Source of the DNA: Daphnia pulex
Taxonomy: Eukaryota; Arthropoda; Branchiopoda; Diplostraca; Daphniidae
Length of the DNA: 64,000 nucleotides
NCBI RefSeq assembly: GCF_021134715.1
Contig: NC_060019.1
Span: forward strand, 1,550,001-1,614,000
Direction of reading: 5' to 3'
Part shown: piece after piece, positions 1 through 14,700 of the stretch
How positions within the stretch are numbered: position 1 is the stretch's first letter
Layout of the letters: each line of letters opens with the position of its first letter
The notes under the pieces: generated by a model
What the model saw: the letters and a program-made list of their open reading frames with translations, nothing else
Databases searched by the model: none
Told to the model about the DNA's origin: nothing
Translations under genes and position numbers: made by a program

Positions 1-899
1 TTAGGTCTTTCTTGAGGTCGCATGCATATTGAATAACGAGCTTTTCTATGTGATGGTGCCACCTCTCGGAATGGGCCGTGTACCCGGTGGTTCAATCCAT
101 CACCCGCCCCGTACAAAAAATGCCTCGGTGGGTTGATATTTTTTTTTCCCTCTAGCCCGGGTAGTGGCCCGGGTTACAGCCCTAACTCCAGGTTAACCTG
201 AATTTTTTATGGCTTCGGTTGTCGCTTTGGCTTCACTGGTTCATTTGTGTCCCACTTTCGTCCATCCGGGCTTTCAGCTTGCTTGCCTTCTAGCTCGCTG
301 ACTGGTACTGAAGAGCGGCTTCGGCTGGCTTCTCTAGACCTTTCGTGGAATTCGCCTTTCGCAAGATCGGTCATTTCCGATTGGTAAAAATTCCGAAACA
401 GCCTCAGTGTCTACGCGTTCGTGAAGAAGTGCCGGATGGCTTTGTGACTCAAACACATCGCTTTACCAGTACCGAAGTTAGTTGAGTGCACCGATGCAGA
501 AGAATAAAACCCCCAAAATACCAGCCAGCCGAAATGCCCAATGTTTTTTTTTTAAGAGAGAGAGAATTCAAAGATGCGCGAAATCATTCCAGTCACGTCG
601 TTAAAATGTAGGCCGAACCAACTGGCTGGCCATGGCGGTCATCTGCGTCCATTTCTTTCTTTTTTTTAGGTTCGTTTCACCCAACGAGATAACAAGTTGA
701 GACGGTAACTCTTCTACTCTTTGTTGCACAGCATAACTTCTTTTTTTCTTTTTCTCTTGTATGTGAATTTACTTCACCCTCTGTCTCTTTTCTTTCCCCT
801 ATGCGGTTCACCGATGATTACCTGAAGAGTTAGAGAGGCTGGCCGTATGAGTACCTTATAATAATGTAAAATTTTTCTTAATTTTATAGATGAATTGCT
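1..899. other. Non-coding stretch, no gene recognised
   Basis: No open frame with a recognisable family is visible. The first 450 bases are more GC-rich than the rest and contain a short palindromic stretch around 158-172 (cccgggtagtggcccggg). The remainder is AT-rich with T-runs. A possible splice acceptor (tttatag) ends near 889, just before the sno-like open frame, so part of this may be upstream sequence of that fragment. Confidence 0.4.
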
Positions 900-1838
900 A
901 TGGCTTCTAGAGAAAAAGCTGATCGGGCTTCGACCCCCCTTAAAACACCAATTCCTTCTCGCCCAGGATCGAGGATTGGGTCGACGCCATCCCCCAGACC
1001 TTCGTCACGGTCGAGTCGGGGGGGGGGGGGGGGGGCTCCTTCTCCCTCTCCTGCCAGGCGACGATTAACATTTGGGGAGAACGTCGACGAATCCCATACC
1101 TTCGTTGACGTCGCCGCTTTTCATCCCGGTAACATCGCTGAGTCTTCCTCACTGGCCAGCGTAGTTCTACCCGCTGCATCGTACCAACTTACCAGAAAAT
1201 TGAAGAACGGGCTTTCCCAACTGCAGAAGGAGACAATACAGTCTGCTTGCCAGCAGCATGAGACCATTCTACCCAATGGCTTTCGTGCTGGATTCTTTGA
1301 AGGAGACGGCACGGAAAGGACGGATAATTGCAGGATTAATCTCGGAGAATCGACAAAACAATAGGAAAAGGGCCATCTGGATTTCTGCATCCAGTAACCT
1401 GAAGAACGCTGCCCAGCAAGATCTTAAGGATATTGGAGCCGAAAAGATCAAAGTCTATTCATTGAAGGAAATGATATATGGGCACAAGATATCGGCGGAT
1501 GTCAATGGCGGAATCAAGAAAGGCGTAATTTTTTCCACCTACTCTTGCCTGATAGGCGAGTCAAAAACAACAGGAGAACAGCAAACACGGATGGATCAGC
1601 TCCTGAAATGGTGCCATGACGACTTCGACGGTCTTATTGTGTTTGATGAATCCCATCTTGCCAAAAACTGCGTTGCTATCGGCTCAACGGAGCCCACCAA
1701 AACCGGCTTGGAGTGTTAGAATTGCAAAACAAGTTGCCCAATGCAAGAATTGTCTACGTGACTGCAACTGGAGCCTCCGAACCCCGCCATTTGGGATATA
1801 TGGTCCGTTTGGGACTGTGGTGTACGCCATTCGTGTAA
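900..1838 (+). pseudogene. sno: Strawberry notch (sno) helicase fragment, frameshifted
   Basis: Three successive frames translate to the N-terminal part of the Sno/SBNO helicase core. Frame 1 (900 to about 1308) has a Ser/Pro-rich leader and then SACQQHE. Frame 2 (about 1309-1712) has [22 protein letters not shown] and FDESHLAKN, the DEAH-like box. Frame 3 (1713-1838) has [21 protein letters not shown] and then a stop. The first break falls at the Walker A loop: after GDG the frame shifts and the expected glycine-lysine loop is reduced to ARKGR, so nucleotide binding should be lost. The second shift is at 1711-1713. No introns interrupt the core, and the helicase C-terminal half is absent. 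It is most likely a truncated, possibly retroposed, copy. In functional Sno the family acts as a nuclear co-regulator in Notch and EGFR signalling. Confidence 0.75.
1019..1035 (+). repeat. Poly-G homopolymer within the sno-like frame
   Basis: An uninterrupted run of about 16-17 G encodes a glycine run in the sno-like frame. Such runs are prone to slippage in replication and in sequencing, so the exact frame upstream of it is uncertain. Confidence 0.8.
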
Positions 1839-2760
1839 AGAATAGACAAGGGTTTAACTAGGCTTCTGTATTAAATAAACACAGGCTTCTGTATTGACTG
1901 TACAGGCAAAGTACATCTCATCAATGCATGTCGAAATGTGTACATAGAATATGCAATACATGAGACAGAATTACAGAGATAATTACCTGAGTCTGATTAA
2001 CTCGGATGAACAAAAGAAATAACTCAAGAATCTCGATACCACGAGGTTTGGAACACAGAAAGAATAACTTTAGACCAGATTTCTTGATACAAAACGGGGA
2101 GACAAGTTAACGTATGACCGCGTGTTTTAGCAGACGGAGAGAAAGAGACAAAGGAGAGCACTGCACAGTCGAGGTAGAAGGCCGAGAGAACTCCCGCTTG
2201 TGCTGCCACCACTCCCGTTTGTGCTGCCACCTATTGTGTGTTTGCTTACGCATTCCAACAATTCGATGGTAAGAAGTTTTCATTACAGCAACGGTTTATT
2301 TTTCTAATCTAATTTTGTTTTAATGCAGACTTTAAGAGTTTTATAGCGACCATTGAGAAAAATGGTGTAGGAGGAATGGAACTTTTGGCAATGGAGATGA
2401 AACATCGGGGCATTTACATTGCCCGTCAACTGTCGTTAAAAGAGTAGTCGAGCAAAAAGTCGTGCGCAGTTTACGCCGATGCGCACCACAGCGGCCTATA
2501 GCAGAACTAAGATTGTTATTACGCTTGACACTTAGCGTAGGCCCAATCCTTTGTTCGAGAACCGTGCTTGTCGAACTTGTAGGAAAGATACCCACTACCC
2601 TTTGAGAACCCGAAACCCAGTAACTGAAACAATGTAGTCAAATATGCATCAACAACGTGATGCGATGCTGCTAATGAGCACCTTAGCTGAATCTCTCTAC
2701 TCGTGTTGAGACATGATAAAGGAAGTTTGAACAGACAAACCTTTATCAAATCGGAAGAAA
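1839..2760. other. Intergenic AT-rich stretch
   Basis: No gene is supported. Open frames on either strand here are short, low in complexity and show no family motif. Confidence 0.4.
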
Positions 2761-2769
2761 TTTTTTTGT

Positions 2770-2865
2770 GGTGGAAGTACCCGGATGGTGAATCGAACTC
2801 AAGGTCAACACGTTAATTTAGGAATACCAATTAACCCCTTATCCGACTCACCCACACCTTCCTCT
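2770..2865 (-). repeat. tRNA-derived SINE-like element
   Basis: Read on the minus strand, the segment looks like a tRNA-type RNA polymerase III promoter: a box-A-like stretch (gagtcggataagg) lies about 35 bases before a good box B (gagttcgattcacc). Flanking GGAAG and CTTCC could pair as a stem. No clean cloverleaf or anticodon arm was found, so this is more likely a SINE head or decayed tRNA copy than a working tRNA gene. Confidence 0.4.
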
Positions 2866-3193
2866 CAGTTAAGATTCTAGATGCCTATATGGCTGTAGTA
2901 AATAGAAAAAGAATGAAGGATTAGGATGTGATGATGTATTTATTCGGGGTTGATTCATAACTCATAATTCATAATTCAAACCATTGGTTTCAAAATCATG
3001 TATGTAATAATACGCCTATTCAAAACTGCCGCCACTATTGATTTTTTTTAAACCTTTTTGCCGCTAGAGGGTGGATTTAGTGCGATGAAATGCCGCTTGG
3101 CGCTCACCAATCGCTCGCGTGTTGCTATTCTTCTGCGCCGAAGAAACGGCGGTTCGATTGTGTTTGTTGTTGTGGTTTTTCTGGCGTTCCAAT

Positions 3194-4970
<1,777 letters not shown>

Positions 4971-6818
4971 TGAACTTAACATCTTGATTTATTATTCCCA
5001 CCTATACATTATATCTTTGCCTTGATGAAATTTCTTTATCTCGCTCTACATCATCATTATCACCCCCCTTGTATCGTTATACTGAGTTGCGAACAATGCT
5101 GGAATAACCGTAAATATTTTCGTTTTGGGTTTAATCTGTTATAAAAACAAATTCTCGTTTATTCCATATTGCAAGTCCACCCTATTAATTAATTAGTTTA
5201 GTTATTATTACTGTCAGTTAATTCAGCATGATGAAATTATGGGGGAGCAGTGCAAGACTAATCGAATTGCCAGGTAGACAGAAGCAGCAGCGAGTGTTGG
5301 TTGTTTTGTTTTGTGTGGGATGTGACTGATGTCACGATGTCGGAACAGAAATGACGTCAGAAGACGAAATGTGCGTCCACTGCCAAGACATTCCAAAGGA
5401 ATTTTTCGACAAGATCGATGACGAGCGGAAGCTGGAACGTGCCAATTTTCGAATCGGAAAAGAGGCTAATTAATAATCGTTGAGTTTACGTCGAATGTGA
5501 AACCTCGTCGACTTCTCCAAACGGAACAGGAGGTGAGCTTTCTCTTAATATGCTGAAATAGAACGAGGAAATGTCAAACTGGCGCATTAAAAGTGAAGTA
5601 TTGCCCTTGGCATGCTATGCATGGCAGAGATTTGTTTACACCAACTGTTGTAAAGTTGACACGCGTTTTGGAGATGTTTCAGTTTCCAAATTTTTGTAGT
5701 TTGTCAGACCAGAAAATATCCAGACGACTCGAAAGATGGATGCAGTGTACAATTTGATGGATTAATTACTTCTTGTAGGGTAGCATCACAATATTCTAAT
5801 TTAACAATGGTCAACTAAAACATTTCAATCATCAATTAGCAGTTGACAATTTTGCTGAAAAGCATGCAAAATTATGTGTCTGGGAATGCGGACATCATCG
5901 ATTTTCCAAAATTACCCCAGCTAACTTTCGGAGACCTACAAAACTTTATAAACTGATCGATATTAACATAGCTGCTGATGTTCGCTCATTTGGAAAGGAC
6001 GGTTTGCGTAGGTTTCTCCTATCAAGTTATATTTATTCATGGTCCTGTATCAATATTTCTTCTCAAGCTAGCCTATAGGAACTGGGTTTTTCGGAACAAC
6101 TATATCTACATTACACACAACCTTCAACTATTGTTGGTTTTTCTCCTAACGGATTTGTGTGTAGATAAGTGGTAGCATGTGTTTTGAAGGTCACATTTAA
6201 TGCCTCGTTGTTTGTTGTGGCCTCTTCAAAGGAAAAAAGAATCATAACAATGCTATTTCCTGAATTTGGGCAGTCAGCCTACTGCCGAATGATTTCATTT
6301 CACTACTTTTTCACTTAAATCAAAACCTTATTGTCAGTATGTTTTTTGGAATTTTACCATCTTGTTTTTTTTACTAGAGACACTGTGGAGAAGTTTAACT
6401 GTAAAATTAGTTTTCTGAAATAGATTTGTTTGTTTAATCATTGATTATTTCTTCCACGTGGTGGCGTCAGAGTCGTATCGTAAATATCGTCTGCATCACG
6501 AGAAATATCGGGCTGTTTTATTGAAGGTACAAGATATCTCGGATTTGGTCATAGTATTAAATTACGAGCTCGTTTCAAGCTATGTCGTAAAGACGACCGT
6601 CTATCAGGGCTACTTTCATATCTTCGTAGTTCTCAGTCCCCTCAGATCTCACAGAATAGCCTACGTTGTTATTAAAATGTAAGATTTTTTTCCGGCATTT
6701 GCCAGAAAACGTTTGGTTTATCTTGATTTAATCTGGTCTCTTTGATTCGCCACTGCAGTTTACATGTATCGACTAGCTGGATCTAAATCACTCTTATTTT
6801 TTGTTCACAGTAGTAGAA
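4971..6818. other. Intergenic region, possible 5' UTR exon of GLCCI1-like gene
   Basis: AT-rich stretch without a convincing gene. A candidate donor (gagGTGAGC, exon end 5532) precedes the acceptor at 6810 that opens the first coding exon of the GLCCI1-like gene, so 5231-5532 could be a 5' untranslated exon. A 40-codon ATG frame lies at 5351-5473 and begins inside a CRE-like palindrome (TGACGTCA, 5352-5359). It has no recognisable family and may be an upstream ORF. No other content was recognised. Confidence 0.3.
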
Positions 6819-8836
6819 ATGACTAGCAATACACAGCCATCCCAGAAACTGAGAAGGAATGGATCGCCCAGCACAAACAAATCAAGTGGTCCACTCAGAG
6901 CAACAATTCCAGTCAGTCTGATGAGTCAAAGTGTGATCCTTGATGTGCCAGAAGACCCACATCTCACCCACTCATCTCAGAGTGCATGGAGCAAAATTAA
7001 TTTGCCCCACACTGCTGTTAGCCCCGCTAACACCTTGCAGTGTGGAATACCTAAACAAACACCTTGGAGAATGAGACAATGGTCCCCTACTCCAATCAAA
7101 GGTTTGCTATTTTCTTCTACAATACAAGCTTCTACTTCTTCTTCATGCACTAACATCCTCAATTCATTGATTTCAGTGGAGAACCCTGAGCCCACGCAAA
7201 AGATTGATGATTACCCATCCATGAGAAGAACTGCTTCCCTCGATGCCATTTATCTGAAAGGCCAGTGGCCCAGAGGAACAGCAGATTACGAGTCAAATCT
7301 TCTGCTTGACAAAGCCACACAAACTCCAGAGGAATGGATGGCTGATTTGAAGAGGTAATGAGCTGTTTAAGACATTGATTCTACTTTGTCCTAACCATTA
7401 AAGCCAAAAATCATTCATTCTCGTTTTGAAGGTTCTCTTGCCGAGGTGTAGAGTCTTCCCCTAGTCGTGATAGGAAGCAAAAGCAGCGCTTTTTTCTGGG
7501 CCATCAGGGTCTGAATCCACCACTAATTCAGCAGTATTCTTCGGGTTCCATCTCCCCCAACCGTGTGGCAGTCTCGACCAACACGGAGCAACATCCGGCT
7601 CTACCGCTATTCGGCTCGTCCAGTGATAATAAAAAGTCTCGAGCCATCCCAGTGCCCCCGCCGCCCACGACGCAGAGCTCCAGGGCCAGAAACTCGGTGG
7701 AAGGTTTCAACACCGAGATCGAGAAGTTGGTCTGCAGAGGCAACGGGGAGACGACATCCAACAAGGTCAGGACAAAGTTGAAAAGTCAATTCAACAAATG
7801 AACTTTTCTAATTGTTTTTTGTCTGGTTTGTAGGTGATGGAACCGACGCCGGATGGGCATCGAGCTCCGATTGCCGAACTGTTTAAGCGCAACAATTCTT
7901 GCCGCAGTGTCGACACACAAACGCCTGTCAAAGCGTACTCTACGAATTCTTCGTCAGGTGGATATCGAGTAGACAAGAGTACCAGACGTTTTGGGTATGA
8001 TAATGGGGTGCCTTTTCTCTCATTCAGGGACTTCCTCGCCATGTGGATCCGTCTCTCCATCCGTTTGGGTGTTCGATCATCATCATTCTTCGTCTCGACC
8101 GCCCAGCGATGGATGTACAGCCGAAGAAATTGGTATGCGTAATCACTTTTTGGGTTGTTTTGTTGTTGTTCTTCCTCCTCCGGTTGTTTTTGGTTGTTGT
8201 TCTTTTCTTTGCAAGTATTTATAGACTTTTTCAGCTGGTGACAGCTTGCGTAGACGCACACGAGTACAGTCGACATTTCCGTTTGGTGTATGTATATATC
8301 TAGGCGACTATAATTCCTTATCGCCGGAAGATTTCCAAGCATTGTCACTTGGAACTTCGCCAAGGAACCGCTTCCTGTGCCGAGAACCGCCCGACGGCTG
8401 TGAGAAAGTCGAAACGCTCAAAATCGTCGAGCATACCGTCAAGTATATATACTTTCCTCCGTCGGCCGATTGATGTGGGTGTGTCACTAACGATTACCTT
8501 TTGCCATCCATTAGAAACGGACAGGACGCCGCGACGCTCTACTGTCCGCCAAAGCCCAGCTCCCAGTTTGTGCTGCAGCCGTCCAGCAGCTCTGCCTTTT
8601 GTTCGCTGAACAAATTCAACTCTTCATCCTTCTCGTCGGCCATGAAGAGCAGCAGCAGTTCGCATTTGTTTGGCGGAAGCGGCGGCGGAGGCCTTATTCA
8701 CGGATCGAATCTCGGTGAATGTAGCGACCGTTCCAGCAGCGTTCCTCCGCAATGGCCCATTCAACAACAACAGATATCCTCCTCCTCCGCAGCCGTACAA
8801 ATGATTCCCGCCACTCCCTCAGGACAGCCCATTTGA
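6819..8836 (+). CDS. GLCCI1: GLCCI1/FAM117-family protein
   Basis: The exons are 6819-7354, 7432-7765, 7834-7957, 8028-8132, 8304-8442 and 8515-8836, giving 519 aa in one frame. Family landmarks appear in the same order as in vertebrate GLCCI1: RRTASLDAIYLKGQWPRG followed by DKATQTPEEW (late in exon 1), RNSVEGFNTEIEKL (exon 2), PDGHRAP and SVDTQTP (exon 3), REPPDGCEKV (exon 5) and YCPPKPSSQFV (exon 6). The protein is Ser/Pro-rich and probably largely disordered. It has no enzymatic domain, and the molecular role of the family is poorly defined; vertebrate GLCCI1 is glucocorticoid-induced and described in kidney podocytes. The start is the first ATG after the acceptor at 6810. The exon 3 donor (GTGGAT) is weak and fixed mainly by similarity. 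Confidence 0.85.
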
Positions 8837-11737
8837 TTCTTTCTCTGAAAATAGTTGCCGAGTTTTTTATTTTGGTGAGAGAGAGAAAAAGGGGAAGAAA
8901 AAAAGGACGGCCCGGAGAACTTTTAGGTTTTTTTTTTGTCGGCCTATAGTTATTTCTATTGTTGGAATCCCATCCAGCAGCATTTCGGGACTATGTTCCT
9001 CTGGTTATACAAGTTGAACTTTGCTGAAAAAAAAAAAGAAAAAATTTTCTTTCATTTCTTTTTCATGCAAAGTATTTCCCAGCCCTTTTTTTTTTCCAAA
9101 AAACAAAATTATTTTGTTGACGCCTAAAATGTTTCTTCTTTGATCAACCCAGGCTTTTTTTTTGTATTTTCAAGTGTAATTTTTTTATTTTGTTTTCTTT
9201 TGGTTGAGAGGTTATCTGAGGAAAGCCTTTTTGAAACACGAGACACACAGCACTGGAATTTGGTAAAACAAACAACAAATAATCCTTTTAAATTCGGGAC
9301 GTCCTTGCTGTTATTGATTATTTTTTGTTTTTTTAATAATTTGAATCGGGAATGTTGCAATCCTTAATAATCTAAAACTATTTTGGCGGACAGGATTTTC
9401 ACCGACCACATTGTTGGCCTCCTTTGGAAGACAAAAAAAAAAGACAAAACTATTTGTGCGATGTGTGTGAGCTCATCAAATTTGTTTCTCTCGCGCGCAT
9501 CCTAATATTTGACGATTGAAATGATGATAAAAAATAAAATAAACGTTCGAAGTTGTTAAATCGCCAAGGTTAACGAGATCTGGTCTGTCGTCAAACAATT
9601 TAATGACTTTTTCACTCGGGTCGGTGTAATGTGATTCCAGAATATTTGTTCCTTATCTGCCGTTTGGCAGATGCGCAGTTAGAAGTGAGAAGAGGCTTCG
9701 CTGGGTGCCCCATCTCCCCTTGGGGGCATTAGCAGGGAATCCATTGTGTCAGTTGCAAATCGGAGATCGTCCCGTTTGTGTCTAGTGTGTGATTGTCTCC
9801 GATATTATCATTTTTTTCGTGTCCCTTTTATTTCTTCTCTTGCACAGATAATCGAAACAATTTTGTGAATGTTTGATGGCTCTCCGGATGCTTCGATCTC
9901 CCACGCGATCGAAAAAGGCTGAAACTCGATAGTTGGATTATTCGACAGCAGCGAGTGCCCGACATTTTCGTCAAATAATTTGGTGGGGAGAGAAACATTT
10001 CAGCCCGCAGCACACACCAACACTCTTTGTTTTTCACCTTGTATTAATCGAGTCGTGTGAGTATTTCAACTTGTTTCTCTCTCTTTTGTTCACATGCACG
10101 TTTCTAATCTGCCCAAGTGTTGGCTGCAGACCAGAGTTTCCTGTCCAAACGAGTGGGGTAATTCGATTTTAGACGACGGCAGACAAGTTCTCGAATATCG
10201 CCCAGGTTTTCCATTTCGCAACAAGGAAAAAGCGTTTCAAATTCTTATTAATTACGACTGGTATGTTCTTCCTCATTTTGATTATCGGCCGTGTGGGGTT
10301 GCAGGTGTTGTTTAGCCCCATCTCTTTTCTTCCAACCCCCTCCCCTTAGCTGGCGATGGATGTCCAGTTGAAAGAAAAAAAAAGGTTTTTTCTCTCCTTC
10401 GGCGTGACAATGCCGACCGTCTGGCCCAAACAAAAACATTTGAAACGAGGGTAAAAGTGCACATCCGGTCATCAGTTCAGTAGGTACCGTCTCGGAAAAT
10501 AAAACCCCCAACGGCTAGTGGAACCAGTGCAACCCATTTGAACAAGTCAAAAAGGGGGGAGGTCTGTACTTTAAAAACCTCTGCGATATAATCAGAGTCT
10601 TTGTATGTGTACAAGTTAACAGAAAATGTTGTCTTCTTCTTCTCCTTTAGAAAAAGGGGCCAGGGGTGAAATGGGGGAGGGCTCCTGGAAAAAAGGAGGG
10701 CCGTGTTTGTGTGTGTTAATGTCGTGTATATTTTTAGTTTTTCCGAGGGAGAGAGAGAAGAAAAAACAAATTTGGAATCGAGCCCTTGAACCGAACGAAT
10801 CATTTTTCATCGCCGAAACACATGCCACAAAAAAAAAGAAGGTCGTCGAAAAACAGTTGACAGACGCCCCGACGCCTTCCCCTCCCCCCAAACCATTTCT
10901 GGTCGAGTGGAGATTGAAAATCTTTCACTTATCACTCGGGCCGGAATGTTTCGAAACGTGAAATTCCGTCCAGTCGGCGCGAAATCAAACGAACGAACGG
11001 AGAAAAAAAAAATTCTTCGACAACAACAACAACAACAATTCATCATCGATCCTCGTATTGGAATACATTTCGCTCCTCTGCAGTGTCGTCGTCGGGTCTT
11101 GAAAGAAAGTTGCGACCGGCGACGGAAATAGAACACACTAGTCTTTTTGGGCCGCCCTAAAAAGTTGTTGTTGTTGTTGTTTAGGGAGAGGAAACCTCGT
11201 CCGCTGCCGGCACGCTCCAAAGTCAAGATCGTTCGGAAGAGTCCAAAAAACCCACCAAAAAGTAGAAAATACCGTTGAACTTTTTACCAAAAGTCTATTA
11301 TAGTTGGCGGGTTGTTGACGTCAGTTGTGTCCGGCCCTGGACACACACACACACAGAGTCGACCCGTTTCTTTTTTTTTATTTTTTGCGGTTTTTTTTTT
11401 ATTTTCGGAGGAAGGAATAACAAAAGTGCTAACCGGAATTTCTTTTAAAAATAACACAAAATAAAGAAATGTTGGTAATCCTGATTTACGGTTCCCAGTG
11501 GCATTTGACTGGACATCTGTTTAAGACTTGCAAAGCTAATCACGTCGTCCTTTTTATTTTATGATTTGCAGGACGAGGAAGAAAAAAATCTGTCCGCCAT
11601 GCTGGACTGAGCCGGACAGTGTGTGGTCGGCCATTTTTGATTGATAGGTGAAAACACACCGGACGTTGTTGTGTTTTCCAGCCGGCACGAATTTTGGCTT
11701 TTTTTTAAGAAAAACTGGACGATAGAATCGAATCGAA
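8837..11737. other. Long intergenic region: GLCCI1 3' UTR and rut upstream region
   Basis: The proximal part is probably the GLCCI1-like 3' UTR; a poly(A)-signal cluster (aaaataaaataaa) lies near 9529-9541. The distal part is presumably the promoter and 5' UTR of rut. It has many homopurine, T-run and short microsatellite stretches, including an (AC)n at about 11340-11355. No protein family was recognised in any frame. Confidence 0.4.
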
Positions 11738-14700
11738 ATGGATCACCGCGTCAACACGATGCCGACGCACAGGAAAGTGGCGTTTGCCCGGCTGCTGAAC
11801 CGCAACCGCTTCTCCAACGACGAGCTGGAAACGCTCTACGGCCGCTACAGTTGCCGATTGCAGACGGCCTCGGTCGTCAGCTGCACGGTCCTCTTGCTCG
11901 TCATGGGCGCCGTTCTCTCGTGCCTCCATTTTTGGTACTCGAGGGGCAGCCCCACCGTCCAGGGCATTTACCTCCTACTCCAGACGGCCGCCTGCGCCGC
12001 CTTGCTCGCCTTCCTCATCATCCGCCGCAACGGACACGACTCGCATCTCCTCTGGCTGGCCTACGCTCTCCTGGCCCTCTGCACCGCCCTCTGCGTCGCT
12101 AGTCTGCCCGTGCCATTGGCCAGCTGGGCCGGAACGGCGCCCAGAGACGTGGCCGCCACTTCCACCTACTCGCCAGTCCTGGGACTCGTCAAAAACGCCG
12201 TCGATCCGTCGGCCTCGGCTTCCAGCAAGTCGCTGGGCAAAGACGCCAACATGGTGGTGACTCGTCCGCCCAGGGGAGGTAAAGGCAAGGCCGGCAAGCG
12301 GGTCAATAACTTGACGGACGTCATCCAGCCTCCGCCACCGCCTCCGCCTCTTCCCACGGTGGCGGCCGCCGAAGGATTGTGGCCCATCGTCTTCGCCACT
12401 TTCGTGGCCTACGCCCTTCTTCCACTGCCCACTTGGCTGGCCACCGTCTTTGGGGCCTTTATGGGCTCGATGCACCTGGCCGTCGTCATCCTCCTCCCGA
12501 CAGCCCTGCCCTGGCTGGCCTGGCAGCAGATCCTCGGCAATTGCCTGGTCCTCCTGGCCGTCAACACGGTCGGACTCTTCCTCCACATGGTGATGGAGAA
12601 CGCCCAGCGCAAGGCCTTCCTGGACACCCGCAACTGTATCGCCGCCCGGCTGGAGATTGAGGACGAGAACGAGAAGCTGGAACGGCTCCTCCTCTCGGTC
12701 CTTCCGCAACACGTCGCCGTCGAGATGAAGGCCGACCTGATGGCCCCCGTCGAGGGCCAGTTCCACAAGATCTACATCCAGCGCCACGAGAACGTCAGCA
12801 TTCTGTAATTATAATTGGACCATTCCACCGCCTTGCCTTCCCCTCCGGCATTCCCTGGACCCGCTCCAGCACCAACCAAACACATTTTTTGTTTTTTTTT
12901 TAATTTTATTTCCATTTCCGTTTGGCCGTTCCAGGTTCGCCGACATCGTCGGTTTCACCGTCTTGGCATCGCAGTGCACCGCCCAGGAGCTGGTCCGCCT
13001 CCTCAACGAGCTGTTTGGCCGCTTCGATCAACTGGCCAGCGACAACCATTGCCTGCGGATCAAAATCCTGGGCGACTGCTACTATTGCGTGTCGGGATTG
13101 CCGGACCCGAGGTCCGATCACGCCCACTGCTGCGTCGAAATGGGACTGGGTATTTATTTCCGGCGCATGGAAGTTGACTGATTGATTGACTGGTTGATGT
13201 AAATTTTGTGCAGACGTGATCGACGCCATCGCCTCGGTCGTCGAGGCCACGGACGTCCGTCTCAACATGCGAGTGGGCATTCACACGGGCCGCGTCCTCT
13301 GCGGAGTCCTGGGATTGCGCAAGTGGCAGTACGACGTCTGGTCCAATGACGTCACCCTGGCCAACGCCATGGAAGCTGGCGGAGAGCCCGGGTATGTCTT
13401 TATACAAGCGTCTGCCCGTCTCATTTGTCTTACCTATGCAAATTGGAAATGGAAAATGAAAATTGATGACCTTGTGTGTGTCCAGGCGAGTGCACATCAC
13501 CGAGTCGACATTGGCCCATTTGCATGGCGAGTATCAAGTGGAGCCGGGCAGCGGAGGATCCCGGAATCAGTACCTGCGTGACCACAACGTCCACACCTAC
13601 TTTATTGTCCCGCCCGCCCGCCGTCGCAAGGTAACGAGAAACTCGATTGACATTGGCGTCGCACATTTCGCACAATTGGCGCCGGAAGGGCCGGAAGCCT
13701 TTTTCCTTTTTTTCGGTCCTTGTTTTTACATTTCGATTCCGCATGCTGCGTGTCCGCTTTTGTGTCCGCTTACGCGTCCGTCCCTTTCTCGTGCCAAAAC
13801 TAATCGATGTCGACAAATCGCTGCCCGTCTCTAAGCAACGGCCAAACTAACGAACGAAACTTTGCCCCTTTTTTCTCTCTGCCCCACCCCCATCCGCATT
13901 TCTTGTTTTGGCCTTCCGCTTTTTTTTTTGCAACCGACAACAACAACAACGACAACAACAACAACATCCAGCCGCTCTTGTTTAACACGCTGCAGGTGAG
14001 GAGTGCCCTGGGTCAAGGCGGAGGACCGGGCAGCGGATCCGGAGGCAACCAGCGACGCAAATTGTCGTTCCGCAACGTGTCGAACGTGGTGGTCCAGCTC
14101 CTGCACTCGATCAAGTACTCGGTCGAGGTTCCATTCTCCAACATCGCCGCCGCCCCATCCGTCCATTCCGTCAACATGCAACAACAACAACAGCAGAATC
14201 CAGGCGTCAATTGCCACAATTCCGGCGGGAGCACGGCCGGCCACAAAAAGGTTAGCACGTCACAGTCAAACTACGTCCGGTTAAAATCAAACTAAAAATG
14301 TTTATTTGTTTATGTTTCCCGCCTAATAGAACAAGGTGACGGACAAGGCCAAACGGCCGCTGAAGAAGCGCCACGCCAGTTTCCATCAACACCAACCGAC
14401 GAACCGAGTCAACAAATTCCTGGCGCAGGCCATCGAGGCCCGTTCGATGGGCCAGGAAAAGTCCAATCACGTCCACGCTCTGACCCTCTGCTTCCGGGAC
14501 TCGCTCAAGGAGGAACAAGTACGTCAAACATCCGCCCATCGATCCGCTTTTGCAATGTCTGGCCCATTTAACGTTTCTCTCACTCTCTCTCTGGTCCGTC
14601 TGCAGTACCAACGGGATGCGGACAGCAGTTTCGGCAGCTCCTTGGCCTGCAGTCTGGTCCTGCTCGTCTTTTTGGGCGGCGTCCAGCTGGCCGTCTTGCC

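Noticed and set aside
940-1390. Minus-strand open frames opposite the sno-like fragment
   Set aside because: They are shadows of the plus-strand reading, with no independent motif.
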